In this document: positions 6,817-16,426 of the stretch, piece by piece
Numbering within the stretch: the stretch's first letter is position 1
How the letters are laid out: each line of letters begins with the position of its first letter
DNA from: Cryobacterium arcticum
GTDB lineage: Bacteria; Actinomycetota; Actinomycetes; Actinomycetales; Microbacteriaceae
DNA: 64,000 nt
Assembly (NCBI RefSeq): GCF_003185895.1
Contig: NZ_QHLY01000007.1
Coordinates: forward strand, 356,648 to 420,647
Reading direction: 5' to 3'
The notes under the pieces: model-generated
The model's database searches: none
What the model saw: only the letters and a program-made list of their open reading frames with translations
What the model was told of the DNA's origin: nothing
Program-made: the position numbers and the translations under genes

Positions 6817-8493
6817 ATGCCCAACGACGTATACGCACCGCCCGCGCTTCCCAAGGGAACACTCCGCGTCACGCCCATCGGCGGACTCGGCGAAATCGGC
6901 CGGAACATGACCACCTTCGAGATCAACGGCAAAATCCTGATCGTCGACTGCGGCGTGCTCTTCCCCGAAGAGCACCAGCCCGGTGTCGACCTGATCCTGC
7001 CGGACTTCACCCCGATCAAGGACCGCCTCAAGGACATCGTCGGCGTCGTGCTCACGCACGGCCACGAAGACCACATCGGCGCCGTTCCCTACCTGCTCAA
7101 GCTCCGTCAGGACATCCCGCTGATCGGCTCCGGCCTCACGCTGGCGTTCATCGAAGCCAAGCTCAAGGAACACCGCATCACCCCCTACACCCTGCAGGTG
7201 AAGGAGGGCCAGAAGGAGCGCCTCGGCCCGTTCAACCTCGAGTTCGTCGCGGTGAACCACTCCATCCCCGACGCCCTCGCCGTGGCCATCAAGACCGAGG
7301 GTGGCAGCGTGCTGCACACCGGTGACTTCAAGATGGACCAGCTGCCGCTGGACAACCGCATCACCGACCTCCGCGACTTCGCCCGCCTCGGCGTCGAGGG
7401 CATCGACCTGTTCCTGGTCGACTCCACCAACGCCGACGTTCCCGGCTTCACCCCGAGCGAGCGGGCCATCGGCCCGGTGCTCGAAGACGTCATCGCCCGC
7501 GCCCCACGCCGCGTGGTCATCGCCAGCTTCTCCAGCCACGTGCACCGTGTGCAGCAGGTGCTCGACGCCGCCCACGCCAACGGACGCCGCGTGGCGCTGC
7601 TCGGCCGTTCGATGGTGCGCAACATGACCATCGCCGCGGACCTGGGCTACCTCAAGGTGCCCGACGGTGTGCTCATCGACTTCAAGAAGGCCGGGAACAT
7701 CCCGGACAACAAGATCGTCTACATGTCCACCGGATCACAGGGGGAGCCGATGGCCGTGCTGAGCCGTATCGTCAACAACGAGCACCAGATCGAGGTCGGC
7801 CCCGGCGACACCGTGATCCTGGCCTCCAGCCTGATCCCCGGCAACGAGAACGCGGTCTACCGCATCATCGACGGCCTCACCAAGCTCGGCGCCAACGTCG
7901 TGCACAAGGGCAACGCCAAGGTGCACGTCTCCGGACACGCGGCCGCCGGCGAGCTGCTCTACGTCTACAACGTCCTGCGCCCGAAGAACGTGCTGCCCGT
8001 GCACGGCGAATACCGCCACCTCGTGGCCAACGCCAAGCTCGCCGTGCAGAGCGGCGTGCCGGTGGAGAACGCGATCCTCGCCGAAGACGGCACCGTGCTC
8101 GACCTCCGCAACGGCGTGGTCAAGAAGGTCGGCCAGCTCGACCTCGGTTATGTCTACGTCGACGGCTCCACCGTCGGTGAGATCACCGAAGCCGACCTCA
8201 CCGACCGTCGCACCCTGGCCGAAGAGGGCTTCATCTCGATCATCGTCGTGGTCGACAAGTCCACCGGAAAGATCATCACCGGTCCGGAGATCCACGCCAA
8301 GGGCTTCGCCGAAGACGACTCCGTCTTCGACTCCGTGCGGCCCAAGATCGAGGCCGCGCTGGCCGAGGCCGCGCAGGCCGGCAGCCACGACACCTACGCC
8401 CTCACCCAGGTCGTGCGACGCACGGTCGGTCGTTGGGTACAGGCGTCGTTCCGCCGTCGCCCGATGATCGTCCCGGTGATCATCGAGGCGTAA
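6817..8493 (+). CDS. rnj: Ribonuclease J
   Basis: 558 aa from the ATG at 6817, chosen because AGGAGGG lies just upstream and the family begins near here; an in-frame extension upstream to 6724 overlaps dapA and is not conserved-looking. RNase J is a metallo-beta-lactamase/beta-CASP ribonuclease with 5'-exo and endonuclease activity in mRNA decay and rRNA maturation. The zinc motif HGHEDH is at residues 81-86, GDFKMDQ supplies further ligands, and the beta-CASP and C-terminal domains follow (SGHAAAGE, LPVHGEYRHL). It ends at a strong hairpin. Confidence 0.96.
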   Translation: MPNDVYAPPALPKGTLRVTPIGGLGEIGRNMTTFEINGKILIVDCGVLFPEEHQPGVDLILPDFTPIKDRLKDIVGVVLTHGHEDHIGAVPYLLKLRQDIPLIGSGLTLAFIEAKLKEHRITPYTLQVKEGQKERLGPFNLEFVAVNHSIPDALAVAIKTEGGSVLHTGDFKMDQLPLDNRITDLRDFARLGVEGIDLFLVDSTNADVPGFTPSERAIGPVLEDVIARAPRRVVIASFSSHVHRVQQVLDAAHANGRRVALLGRSMVRNMTIAADLGYLKVPDGVLIDFKKAGNIPDNKIVYMSTGSQGEPMAVLSRIVNNEHQIEVGPGDTVILASSLIPGNENAVYRIIDGLTKLGANVVHKGNAKVHVSGHAAAGELLYVYNVLRPKNVLPVHGEYRHLVANAKLAVQSGVPVENAILAEDGTVLDLRNGVVKKVGQLDLGYVYVDGSTVGEITEADLTDRRTLAEEGFISIIVVVDKSTGKIITGPEIHAKGFAEDDSVFDSVRPKIEAALAEAAQAGSHDTYALTQVVRRTVGRWVQASFRRRPMIVPVIIEA

Positions 8494-8519
8494 CCAGCTC
8501 CACGCAGTCCCGCAGTATC

Positions 8520-8554
8520 CGGCACCCCCGGCGTCCCCGACGCCGGGGGTGCCG
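8520..8554 (+). terminator. Hairpin terminator after rnj
   Basis: The arms CGGCACCCCCGGCGTC and GACGCCGGGGGTGCCG form a perfect 16-bp stem with a 3-nt loop (CCC), followed by TGTTT. It separates rnj from the export operon. Confidence 0.85.
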
Positions 8555-8697
8555 TGTTTCTCCACCCGGCCGGGTCGTCATCCTTCAGGAGGATATTCGG
8601 CGGCAGCGGCCCTTTCGTTCCCGTGACCGACACTGGTTGCCCCTAGGATCGAGCCAGCCGACGTCGCGGACGCCGAGTCGAGTGTGGGGGATTTTCA

Positions 8698-9753
8698 GTG
8701 AACGTAATGCGCAAGTGGGTCTTTCCCATTCTTCGCCTGGTGGTGATTGCGGCCATCGCCGTCGCCCTGGTCAAACTGGCATTCTTCGCCGACACCGCCG
8801 AGGCACAAGACCCGGCCCAGCCCACGGGGGAGATCGTCGAACCGCAGGTGCCTGTCGCCCTCGGCACGATCACCAACGACGTCACCCTGCCCGGCACTGT
8901 CTCGGCCGACGCCGCCGTTCCCGTGAAGGCCGTCGCGATCGGCACGGTCGACGAGATCTTCTTCGCCGCCGGCCAGACCGTCACCGAGGGCGACAAGATC
9001 TACGACATCAAGGTCGAGACGGTTCTCGACCCGGTCGAGACGACGGATGCCGCCACCGGCATGGTCACCGTCACCCAGCCCAAGCCGGCCATCACCTTTG
9101 AGAAGGTCTTCGCCCCCGCCAGTGGCGTGCTCAGCTCCCTCACCGTCATCCACGGCCAGTCAGTCGCCATCGGCGACGCCACCGGCCAGGTCGCCCCGCC
9201 CAGCTACTCGGTGAGCGGTTCGCTCAGCCCCGAGCAGCAGTACCGCCTCGTCACCCAGCCCACCGAGGCCTCGATCGCCATCACCAATGGGCCGGCGCCG
9301 TTCACCTGCACGGGCCTGCGCATCACCACCCCGCTCGCCGGGGCGGATGCCGGCGGCGACACCGGCACCACCGGCGAAGGAGCCGCCGGCGGCTCCGGCA
9401 CCACCGTCAGCTGCGCCATCCCGGCGGAGGTCACCGTCTTCCCCGGACTGGCCGCCCAGATCACCATCGCCGGCGGTAAGGCCGAGAACGTGCTCGTGGT
9501 GCCCACCACCGCGGTGAAGGGCTCCGCCGAGACCGGCGTCGTCTGGTTCGTGCTGCCGGACGGCAGCACCGAAGAACGCCCGGTGACGCTCGGCATGAAC
9601 GACGGCACGTCGGTGCAGGTCGTCGACGGGCTCGCGGAGGGCGACCTGATCAACCAGTTCGTGCCCGGTGCCGCCGCCCCGTCGATGGATGGCTGCACAA
9701 CGCAGCCGGACGGCAGCGAGATCTGTTCCGACATGGGAGTGATGGTCGGATGA
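8698..9753 (+). CDS. Periplasmic-adaptor-like (HlyD/MacA-type) protein of an ABC export system
   Basis: 351 aa from GTG 8698 (an ATG at 8707 is equally possible). One N-terminal membrane segment (about residues 9-28) is followed by an adaptor pattern: TLPGTVSADAAVPVKA and VDEIFFAAGQTVTEGDKIY resemble the lipoyl/barrel-sandwich half-motifs, FAPASGVLSSLTVIHGQSVAIGD is the second half, and ENVLVVPTTAVKG...VTLGMNDGTSVQVVDGLAEGD is the membrane-proximal domain. The C-terminus has two cysteines (GCTTQ, EICSD). It overlaps the ATPase gene by 4 nt and is the first gene of a three-gene unit, probably linking the permease to cell-envelope partners. The substrate is unknown. Confidence 0.82.
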   Translation: MNVMRKWVFPILRLVVIAAIAVALVKLAFFADTAEAQDPAQPTGEIVEPQVPVALGTITNDVTLPGTVSADAAVPVKAVAIGTVDEIFFAAGQTVTEGDKIYDIKVETVLDPVETTDAATGMVTVTQPKPAITFEKVFAPASGVLSSLTVIHGQSVAIGDATGQVAPPSYSVSGSLSPEQQYRLVTQPTEASIAITNGPAPFTCTGLRITTPLAGADAGGDTGTTGEGAAGGSGTTVSCAIPAEVTVFPGLAAQITIAGGKAENVLVVPTTAVKGSAETGVVWFVLPDGSTEERPVTLGMNDGTSVQVVDGLAEGDLINQFVPGAAAPSMDGCTTQPDGSEICSDMGVMVG

Positions 9754-10472
9754 CCCTCCTGCACCTGGCCGGCGTCACTCGCACTGTCGAGCTCGTCGAC
9801 GGCCCGCCGCTGACCATCCTCAGCGGCGTCGACCTCGACGTCGAAGTGGGGGACAGGGTCTCGGTCGTCGGCCGCAGCGGCTCGGGCAAATCCACCCTGC
9901 TCAACCTGCTCGGGCTGCTCGACAACCCCACCAGCGGCGACCTCGAATTCGACGGCCGGCCGGTGCGATCGTTCTCCTCGGCCGAACGCGACCGGGTGCG
10001 CGGCCGCGACGTCGGCTTCATCTTCCAGCAGTTCAACCTGCTCCAGGGCCGCACGGCGCTCGAGAACGTGATGACACCGCTGCTCTACGCCTCTGGCAAG
10101 CAGTTCTGGCAGCGCGCCCGGATCGCCACCGAGATGCTCGAACGGGTCGGTCTCGGCCACCGGCTCGGCGCCATGCCCGACAAACTCTCCGGTGGTGAGC
10201 AGCAGCGGGTGGCGATCGCCCGCTCACTTGTGCGCGGCCCCCGCCTGATCCTGGCCGACGAGCCCACCGGCGCCCTCGACCTCGAGACCGGTGCCGACGT
10301 CATGGCCCTCCTCGACGAGGTGGCCACCGGCTCCGGTGCCGCGTTGATCACCATCACGCACGACCCCGCCATCGCCGCCCTGGCGAGCCGACACCTGCGC
10401 CTGGACCACGGTGTGCTCACCGTCGTCGGCGAGACCGTCGTGCCAGACGAGCTCGAGGCGGTGCCGGCATGA
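9750..10472 (+). CDS. ABC transporter ATP-binding protein, MacB/LolD type
   Basis: 240 aa. Walker A GRSGSGKST is at about residues 48-56, the signature LSGGEQQR near 148-155, and Walker B LILADEPTGALD at about 168-179, followed by the switch histidine in ITITHD. FIFQQFNLL is the Q-loop. These are typical of ATPases that drive MacB-like mechanotransmission exporters rather than importers. It overlaps its neighbours by 4 nt on each side, so it is translationally coupled to both the adaptor and the permease. Confidence 0.93.
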   Translation: MTLLHLAGVTRTVELVDGPPLTILSGVDLDVEVGDRVSVVGRSGSGKSTLLNLLGLLDNPTSGDLEFDGRPVRSFSSAERDRVRGRDVGFIFQQFNLLQGRTALENVMTPLLYASGKQFWQRARIATEMLERVGLGHRLGAMPDKLSGGEQQRVAIARSLVRGPRLILADEPTGALDLETGADVMALLDEVATGSGAALITITHDPAIAALASRHLRLDHGVLTVVGETVVPDELEAVPA

Positions 10473-11695
10473 ACCGGCTGCTGAGCAACGTGGTCGGGTC
10501 GTTCGTCGAGGCTTGGCAGGAACTGCGGATCCACAAGACCCGGGTGATGCTCTCGCTGATCGGAGTGGCCGTCGCGGTGTGCGCGATCACCACTGTGGTG
10601 GGCCTGGGCGCCGTAGCGCAACAGTCGATCGTGGAACAGAACGAGCGCTACGGCGGTCGCGCGGCCACCCTCTCGCTCTACGTGTCGAAGAACGACGGCA
10701 GTGCGGTGGACGACACCGTGATGCAGGACGTGTGGACCACCGAACTCGAACGCTACGGCGTCGAGTACGCCAGCCGGGTGCTCTACTCCAGCCAGACCGT
10801 GCAGTTCACCGACGGCGCCGTTCCGGTGCAGGTGATCGGGGTCGACCAGCCCTACGGCACCATGCACCGGGTCACCCTCTCCCAGGGCACCTGGTTCACC
10901 GCCGACGACGTGGACAGGCTCGCCCCCGCGGTGCTGGTCAACCAGATCTTCTACGACCGGATCGGCCAACCGGACCTGGCCACGCATCCCACCACCACCC
11001 TGCTCGGGGCCACCCCGACCACCGCCGTGATCACCGGGGTCTACCCGGTCAGCACCTGGGACACCGAGCCGGCAATGTACCTGTTGATGGACTCGCTCAG
11101 CGCCTTGGTTCCGGCCGACCAGCTCGCGGCCGGCGGCAACGTGCCCAATTACGAGTTGTGGGTGCCGCCGGCGATCAGCGAGGAACTCATCCCCGCCCTG
11201 CAGCGAGACCTCGAGGGCGCACTCGGCGAGGGCACCATGGTGTCGGTGAACCGGCAGGACTACGCCGCCAGCAACGAAGACCCGTTCGCCTCGATCAAGC
11301 TCCTCGTGGCCGGCGTGGCCGGCCTGGTGCTGCTGCTCGGTGCGCTCGGCCTGGTGAACATCGCCCTGGTCACCCTCAAACAGCGCATCCGTGAGATCGG
11401 GGTGCGCCGCAGCTTCGGCGCCACCGCCGGCCGGGTCTTCTTCTCGGTGATGATGGAGAGCATCGTGGCTACCGTGGTCGCCGGCGTGGTCGGTGTGATC
11501 GGTGCCGTTCTCATCGTCACCAACCCGATGGTGCAGGACTTCATCGGCCAGGGCATGGTCACCGACTTCCCGCCCTTCCCGGTCGAGGCAGCGCTGCTCG
11601 GCCTCGCCTGCGCCGTCGGTGTCGGCGCCCTTGCCGGCCTGCTGCCGGCCCTGGTGGCGGTGCGCGTCAAGGTGATCGACGCCATCCGCTATTGA
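10469..11695 (+). CDS. MacB-like ABC transporter permease (FtsX/DUF214 type)
   Basis: 408 aa. The topology is one membrane helix (about 22-43), a large extracytoplasmic MacB-PCD-like domain (about 50-270), then three helices (about 276-300, 330-355, 372-398). The QRIREIGVRRSFGATAGRVF stretch is the cytoplasmic FtsX-domain hallmark. Together with the adaptor and ATPase it forms a complete tripartite-style exporter adapted to a Gram-positive envelope. Candidate substrates include peptides or lipids, but nothing in the sequence decides this. Confidence 0.9.
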   Translation: MNRLLSNVVGSFVEAWQELRIHKTRVMLSLIGVAVAVCAITTVVGLGAVAQQSIVEQNERYGGRAATLSLYVSKNDGSAVDDTVMQDVWTTELERYGVEYASRVLYSSQTVQFTDGAVPVQVIGVDQPYGTMHRVTLSQGTWFTADDVDRLAPAVLVNQIFYDRIGQPDLATHPTTTLLGATPTTAVITGVYPVSTWDTEPAMYLLMDSLSALVPADQLAAGGNVPNYELWVPPAISEELIPALQRDLEGALGEGTMVSVNRQDYAASNEDPFASIKLLVAGVAGLVLLLGALGLVNIALVTLKQRIREIGVRRSFGATAGRVFFSVMMESIVATVVAGVVGVIGAVLIVTNPMVQDFIGQGMVTDFPPFPVEAALLGLACAVGVGALAGLLPALVAVRVKVIDAIRY

Positions 11696-11714
11696 TGGCA
11701 ACCGCTGATCTGAC

Positions 11715-11779
11715 ACCATCCGCTGGTCCGCAACCATCCGCTGGTCGACAACCATCCGCTGGTCGAGCTTGTCGAGACC
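11715..11779. repeat. Three 18-bp tandem repeats and an adjoining imperfect palindrome
   Basis: ACCATCCGCTGGTC recurs at 11715, 11733 and 11751 (period 18 bp), preceded by a degenerate fourth unit. The last copy runs into GGTCGAGCTTGTCGAGACC (11761-11779), an imperfect inverted repeat of the GGTCTCGACAAGCTCGACC type that I recall as common between genes of Microbacteriaceae. It occupies the gap between the exporter permease and ftsK. The reading frames across it give only low-complexity peptides. Confidence 0.75.
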
Positions 11780-11865
11780 GGGTGACCTACCTCGAGCACG
11801 TGCCCCGCACCGTGGCCGCCCAGCCCAATTGGGCGTGGGCTCACGCGGATGTCGGCCCCCGGCGG

Positions 11866-11871
11866 TACCGT
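11866..11871 (+). promoter_or_regulatory. -10 element TACCGT for ftsK
   Basis: It lies 7 nt before the ATG at 11879 and inside the longer ORF reading, favouring the shorter FtsK start. Confidence 0.45.
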
Positions 11872-11878
11872 GGAACAC

Positions 11879-14791
11879 ATGGCTACGAGCACTAAGTCGA
11901 CCGGGCGTGCCCGCAGCACCCCTGCGCGCGGCGCAGGAACGACCGCGCGCAAAACCGCCGGCACCACCACGTCACAGAAGACCGTGAAGTTCGCGGCCAC
12001 CGAGACCAAGCCCTCCCTCTTCGTGCGCATGTGGATGGGCCTGGCCCACGTGGCCGGCGGCGCCGCCCGTGCCCTCGGCCCCGAGCAGCTCTCCAAGGAG
12101 GAGCGCCGCGACGGACTGCCCTTCTTCCTCGTGCTGCTCTCGATCGCCGGCGCGGTCATCGAGTGGTTCCTGATCAACGACCCCATCGCCCAGACCCTCG
12201 ACGCCTGGACATTCGGCGGCCTCTTCGGCCGGGTGGCCTTCGCGCTGCCGGTGATCATGCTGCTCTTCGCCATCTGGCTGTTCCGCAACCCGAGTTCGGT
12301 GCACGACAACGGCCGCATCGGCATCGGCCTCTCCCTGCTCCTGGTCACCGTGTCCGGCCTCTGCCACATCTTCGGCGGCCAGCCCGCCCCCAGCCAGGGC
12401 ATGGAGGTGCTCGCCCTGTCCGGCGGCGTCATCGGCTGGATGATCGCGGCCCCGCTGATCTTCCTGATCCAGACCGTCGGCGCGGCCATCGTGGTCATCC
12501 TGCTGCTGATCCTCAGTCTCTTCATCATCACCAAGACCCCGCCGAACAAGATCGGCGAACGCAGCCGGGAGCTCTACGGCTGGCTGTTCGGGGCCCCGCT
12601 GCCGGCGCCGGAGGAACGCGCGGCGTTGAAGGAAGCCCGCCAGGAACGCATCCAGGCGCTCAAGACCAAGCAGATCGAACTCGACGGCCTCGACCCCGCC
12701 CAGGACGACGAAACCGACGAAGCCGCCCTGCCCTGGTGGCGCCGCAACAACTCCAAGCGCGAAGAAGACCCCGACTTCAGCAGCGCCATTTCGTCGGGCA
12801 ACGACGCCGACGAAGCCGACCCGCCGGCGGCCGACCCGCTCAGCACCCTGCTCAACCACGGCGCGGATGCGGCCAAGGGCGGCTTCGACACCGCCCTGGA
12901 GTCCACCCACACGCCACCGCCGCGGGTGCAGGACCACTACGGCACCGAGGTGCTCGAAGACCTGCTCAAGGCCGAGGAAGCCATCAAACGGCACACCGGG
13001 GAAGTCGCCACCGTGCCGCATTCCACCGGCCTGCACGCCGACGACCCGGCCGGCCTCACCGAGGTGCTGCCCGGCCTCGACGACCTCGACGAAGCCGCCA
13101 CCGCCGTCGACCGCTCCGCCGAGTTCGGCTTCGGCGAACAGCCCGCGCTGCCCTACGTGCTGCCGTCGGCCACCACCCTCACCGCCGGCCCGCCTGCCAA
13201 GGCCCGCTCGGCCGCGAACGACGAGGTCGTCAAATCGATCACCGAGGTGCTCAACCAGTTCTCGGTGGATGCCCGCGTCACCGGCTTCTCCCGCGGGCCG
13301 ACCGTCACCCAGTACGAGATCGAACTCGGCCCCGGCGTCAAGGTGGAACGAGTCACCGCGCTGAGCAAGAACCTCTCCTACGCCGTCGCCTCCAACGAGG
13401 TGCGCATCCTCTCGCCCATCCCCGGCAAGAGCGCCATCGGCATCGAGATTCCCAACACCGACCGTGAGATCGTCACCCTCGGCGACGTGCTGCGTTCCGC
13501 GACCGCCACGAACAGCACGCATCCCATGACCATCGGTGTGGGCAAGGACGTGGGCGGTGGGTTCGTCATCGCCAACCTCGCCAAGATGCCCCACCTGCTC
13601 GTGGCCGGCTCCACCGGCTCGGGCAAGTCCAGCTTCGTCAACTCGATGATCACCAGCCTGCTGATGCGCGCCAAGCCCAGCGACGTACGCATGGTGCTGA
13701 TCGACCCGAAGCGGGTCGAGCTGGCCGCCTACGCCGGTGTGCCGCACCTCATCACCCCCATCATCACGAACCCCAAGAAGGCCGCGGAAGCGCTGCAGTG
13801 GGTCGTGAAAGAGATGGACATGCGCTACGACGACCTGGCCAGCTTCGGCTTCCGCCACATCGACGACTTCAACAAGGCCGTCGTCAACAACGAGATCGTG
13901 CTCCCTGCCGGTAGCGCCCGCACCCTCAAGCCCTACCCGTACCTGCTCGTGGTCGTCGACGAGCTCGCCGACCTCATGATGGTCGCCCCGCGTGACGTCG
14001 AAGACTCGATCGTGCGCATCACCCAGCTGGCCCGCGCCTCCGGTATCCACCTGGTGCTCGCCACCCAGCGACCCAGCGTCGACGTCGTCACCGGCCTGAT
14101 CAAGGCCAACGTTCCGTCCCGCCTCGCGTTCGCCGTCACCAGCGTCACCGACTCACGGGTCATCCTCGACCAGCCCGGCGCCGACAAGCTGATCGGCCAG
14201 GGTGACGCCCTGTTCCTGCCGATGGGCGCCTCCAAGGCACTACGGGTGCAGGGCGCCTGGGTGAACGAGGCCGAGATCGAGAAGGTCGTCAAGCACGTCA
14301 CCCAGCAGGCCCGGCCCGACTACCGGCCCGACGTCTCCGCCGAGGCGCCGCGCAAGGAGATCGACTCCGACATCGGCGACGACCTCGAGGTGCTGCTCGC
14401 CGCCGCGGAGCTCGTGGTCTCCACCCAGTTCGGTTCCACGTCGATGCTGCAGCGCAAGCTCCGGGTGGGCTTCGCCAAGGCCGGCCGATTGATGGACCTG
14501 CTCGAGTCCCGCGAGATCGTCGGGCCGTCCGAGGGCTCCAAGGCCCGCGACGTGCTCGTCACCGCCGAACAACTGCCGAGCGTGCTGGCCAAGCTGCGCG
14601 GCTCCGACGCCGAGCACCACGCCGCAACGGCCAAGTCGCAGTTCGAGGAGTCGCAGCGGTCGCAGGCGCACGAGCAGGCCGCACCTGACCCGCGTTACGC
14701 CGACGACCCGGTGGCCAAGATGAGCGAAGGGTACGCTGAGGAAGAGGGCGACTCGGACGAGGACGCCTGGCAACTCACCGACAGGGACTGA
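11879..14791 (+). CDS. ftsK: DNA translocase FtsK/SpoIIIE
   Basis: 970 aa from ATG 11879 (alternative ATG 11849). FtsK pumps chromosomal DNA through the division septum. Several membrane helices lie between about residues 80 and 225 ([18 protein letters not shown] is the first). A long acidic/proline-rich linker (about 230-440) follows, then the motor: Walker [11 protein letters not shown] near 576-585, Walker [12 protein letters not shown] near 688-698, and [16 protein letters not shown]. The C-terminal gamma winged helix (about 840-905, [20 protein letters not shown]) would read KOPS-like DNA polarity sites. pgsA follows 3 nt after the stop. Confidence 0.96.
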   Translation: MATSTKSTGRARSTPARGAGTTARKTAGTTTSQKTVKFAATETKPSLFVRMWMGLAHVAGGAARALGPEQLSKEERRDGLPFFLVLLSIAGAVIEWFLINDPIAQTLDAWTFGGLFGRVAFALPVIMLLFAIWLFRNPSSVHDNGRIGIGLSLLLVTVSGLCHIFGGQPAPSQGMEVLALSGGVIGWMIAAPLIFLIQTVGAAIVVILLLILSLFIITKTPPNKIGERSRELYGWLFGAPLPAPEERAALKEARQERIQALKTKQIELDGLDPAQDDETDEAALPWWRRNNSKREEDPDFSSAISSGNDADEADPPAADPLSTLLNHGADAAKGGFDTALESTHTPPPRVQDHYGTEVLEDLLKAEEAIKRHTGEVATVPHSTGLHADDPAGLTEVLPGLDDLDEAATAVDRSAEFGFGEQPALPYVLPSATTLTAGPPAKARSAANDEVVKSITEVLNQFSVDARVTGFSRGPTVTQYEIELGPGVKVERVTALSKNLSYAVASNEVRILSPIPGKSAIGIEIPNTDREIVTLGDVLRSATATNSTHPMTIGVGKDVGGGFVIANLAKMPHLLVAGSTGSGKSSFVNSMITSLLMRAKPSDVRMVLIDPKRVELAAYAGVPHLITPIITNPKKAAEALQWVVKEMDMRYDDLASFGFRHIDDFNKAVVNNEIVLPAGSARTLKPYPYLLVVVDELADLMMVAPRDVEDSIVRITQLARASGIHLVLATQRPSVDVVTGLIKANVPSRLAFAVTSVTDSRVILDQPGADKLIGQGDALFLPMGASKALRVQGAWVNEAEIEKVVKHVTQQARPDYRPDVSAEAPRKEIDSDIGDDLEVLLAAAELVVSTQFGSTSMLQRKLRVGFAKAGRLMDLLESREIVGPSEGSKARDVLVTAEQLPSVLAKLRGSDAEHHAATAKSQFEESQRSQAHEQAAPDPRYADDPVAKMSEGYAEEEGDSDEDAWQLTDRD

Positions 14792-14794
14792 CCC

Positions 14795-15394
14795 ATGGCT
14801 ACACCGACCGCTCCGGCCACGTCGTCGAACTGGAACCTGCCGAACATCATCACCGTCGTGCGGATCCTGCTCGCACCGCTGTTCTTCTGGATGCTGCTGG
14901 CCGACAACGGGGCCGACGGCGCCCTCCGCTGGTGGGCCGCCGCCCTGTTCATCGTGGCCATCGCCACCGACGGCGTCGACGGCGCGATCGCCCGCAAGTA
15001 CAACCTCGTCACCGACCTGGGCAAACTGCTCGACCCGATCGCCGACAAGATCCTCACCGGTGCCGCCCTGATCGGACTGTCGATCCTCGCCGAGCTGCCC
15101 TGGTGGGTCACCGTGATCATCCTCGTGCGCGAGATCGGCATCACGGTGTTCCGCTTCTTCATGCTCAGCGACCGGGTCATTCCCGCCTCCCGCGGCGGCA
15201 AGCTCAAGACGATCGCTCAGTCGGTGGCGATCTCGCTCGCCCTTCTGCCGCTCTGGCTCGTATTCGGCGATTGGATCCACTGGGTGAACGGCATCACGAT
15301 GACCATCGCGCTGGTGCTCACCGTGTACACCGGCGTGGAGTACCTCGTCGCCGCCCGCCGGGTGAGCCGGCAGGCCGAGTCGAACCAGTCCTGA
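14795..15394 (+). CDS. pgsA: CDP-diacylglycerol--glycerol-3-phosphate 3-phosphatidyltransferase
   Basis: 199 aa. It makes phosphatidylglycerol phosphate at the membrane. The CDP-alcohol phosphotransferase signature D-G-x2-A-R-x8-G-x3-D-x3-D is present as DGVDGAIARKYN...DLGKLLDPIAD (residues 59-84), with all metal-binding aspartates. The membrane helices at about 20-35, 45-60, 88-108, 118-125 and 150-185 fit the family. It is packed between ftsK (3-bp gap) and cinA (2-bp gap). I cannot exclude a related CDP-alcohol transferase from sequence alone, but this position is the classic pgsA locus. Confidence 0.93.
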   Translation: MATPTAPATSSNWNLPNIITVVRILLAPLFFWMLLADNGADGALRWWAAALFIVAIATDGVDGAIARKYNLVTDLGKLLDPIADKILTGAALIGLSILAELPWWVTVIILVREIGITVFRFFMLSDRVIPASRGGKLKTIAQSVAISLALLPLWLVFGDWIHWVNGITMTIALVLTVYTGVEYLVAARRVSRQAESNQS

Positions 15395-15396
15395 AC

Positions 15397-15912
15397 GTGC
15401 CCGCCCCCACGGATGCCGCGGCCGGCCTGATCGCGACCCTCATCGCCCGGCAGCTCACCATCGCCGTGGCGGAGTCGCTGACCGGCGGACTGCTCGTCGC
15501 CGAACTCGTGCGGATCCCCGGCGCATCCGCCGTCGTCGCCGGGGGAGTGGTGGCCTACCAGACCCCGATCAAGCACACCCAGCTCGGTGTGGACGCCGCG
15601 CTGCTGGCCGAACACGGCGCCGTGCACCCCGAGGTCGCCCGGCAGATGGCCTCGGGCGTTCGTACCGCCCTCGCGGTCGATGGTCGTCCCGCCGACATCG
15701 GCATCGCCACCACCGGGGTGGCCGGCCCGTCAGAACAGGACGGCCAAGCCGTCGGCACCGTCTACCTCGGACTGTCCCTGGGAGACCAATCGCATGCGAT
15801 CCGGTTGCGGCTGAGCGGCGACCGCGCCGGAATTCGCGCGCAGACCGTCGAACACGCGATCGAAGCTGTGAGTCAGCTGATGGAAAATGGAAAGCCGGAA
15901 TCCACGGAATAG
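15397..15912 (+). CDS. cinA: CinA C-terminal domain protein (nicotinamide-nucleotide amidohydrolase, PncC type)
   Basis: 171 aa from GTG 15397, 2 nt after pgsA. Only the C-terminal (PncC) domain is present; the N-terminal molybdopterin-binding-like half of full-length CinA is absent, as is normal in actinobacteria. Motifs are AVAESLTGGLLVAELVRIPGAS, GGVVAYQTPIKHTQLGV and TTGVAGPSEQDGQAVGTVY. PncC deamidates nicotinamide mononucleotide for pyridine-nucleotide recycling. The ORF can be extended upstream through pgsA in another frame, but that extension is arginine-rich shadow sequence. Confidence 0.92.
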   Translation: MPAPTDAAAGLIATLIARQLTIAVAESLTGGLLVAELVRIPGASAVVAGGVVAYQTPIKHTQLGVDAALLAEHGAVHPEVARQMASGVRTALAVDGRPADIGIATTGVAGPSEQDGQAVGTVYLGLSLGDQSHAIRLRLSGDRAGIRAQTVEHAIEAVSQLMENGKPESTE

Positions 15913-16079
15913 TTCGTGTTACCGCTGGGTTACAGAACACATATTCACAAGAAAAGTCCAGTCATCCTCGGTAATCTCGAGGAGTCGGATGGATACGGTA
16001 CTGTTGGCAATCCGTCACACGAAACTGACCAGTTGAGTGGGCCCCCATCAGTTCAGACAGCACGAAGAAGGAGGTTCCG

Positions 16080-16388
16080 ATGATTCTTGTTCGTCAGGAA
16101 ATCGGCGATGTGCTCAGGGACTTCCGCCTGCAGAAGGGGCGCACCCTGCGTCAGGTTGCCAGCAAGGCCAGTGTGGCCCTCGGTTACCTGTCCGAAGTGG
16201 AGCGCGGTCAGAAGGAAGCCTCATCTGAGATTCTGGCTTCCGTTGCAGATGCGTTGGACACCCCCATTTCAGTAATCATGCGCGAGGTCGGCGACCGTTT
16301 GGCCGTCATCGAGGGAATCGACCGTTTCCCCGACACCGTGCCCGACGAGCTGGTCGCGAAGTTCGACGCCAGCATGATGGTGCGCTAG
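16080..16388 (+). CDS. clgR: XRE-family transcriptional activator, ClgR-like
   Basis: 102 aa. The helix-turn-helix LRQVASKASVALGYLSEVERGQKEASSEIL (residues 22-51, quoted in part as GYLSEVERGQKEASSE) is nearly diagnostic of ClgR, which activates clp protease and stress genes in Streptomyces, Corynebacterium and Mycobacterium. The C-terminus is short, ending MMVR. AAGAAGGAGG precedes the ATG by 5 nt. The gene sits between cinA and recA, its usual actinobacterial place. The 167-bp upstream gap has alternating A/T-rich stretches consistent with its own promoter, but I could not identify a convincing ClgR box. Confidence 0.9.
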   Translation: MILVRQEIGDVLRDFRLQKGRTLRQVASKASVALGYLSEVERGQKEASSEILASVADALDTPISVIMREVGDRLAVIEGIDRFPDTVPDELVAKFDASMMVR

Positions 16389-16426
16389 GTCGGCCACCCC
16401 GCCCACGGCACAGGAGCGAGCGCAGC

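Noticed and set aside
11715..11766. Tandem repeats as a CRISPR array
   Set aside because: The units are directly adjacent with an 18-bp period and no unique spacers; no cas genes are present.
11972..14050. 692-aa minus-strand ORF opposite ftsK
   Set aside because: Antisense shadow of FtsK; composition is dominated by G, E, D, R and H, and there is no recognisable domain.
14932..15396. N-terminal extension of cinA into pgsA
   Set aside because: The extra 155 codons overlap pgsA in another frame and are arginine-rich. The GTG at 15397 fits the PncC domain start.
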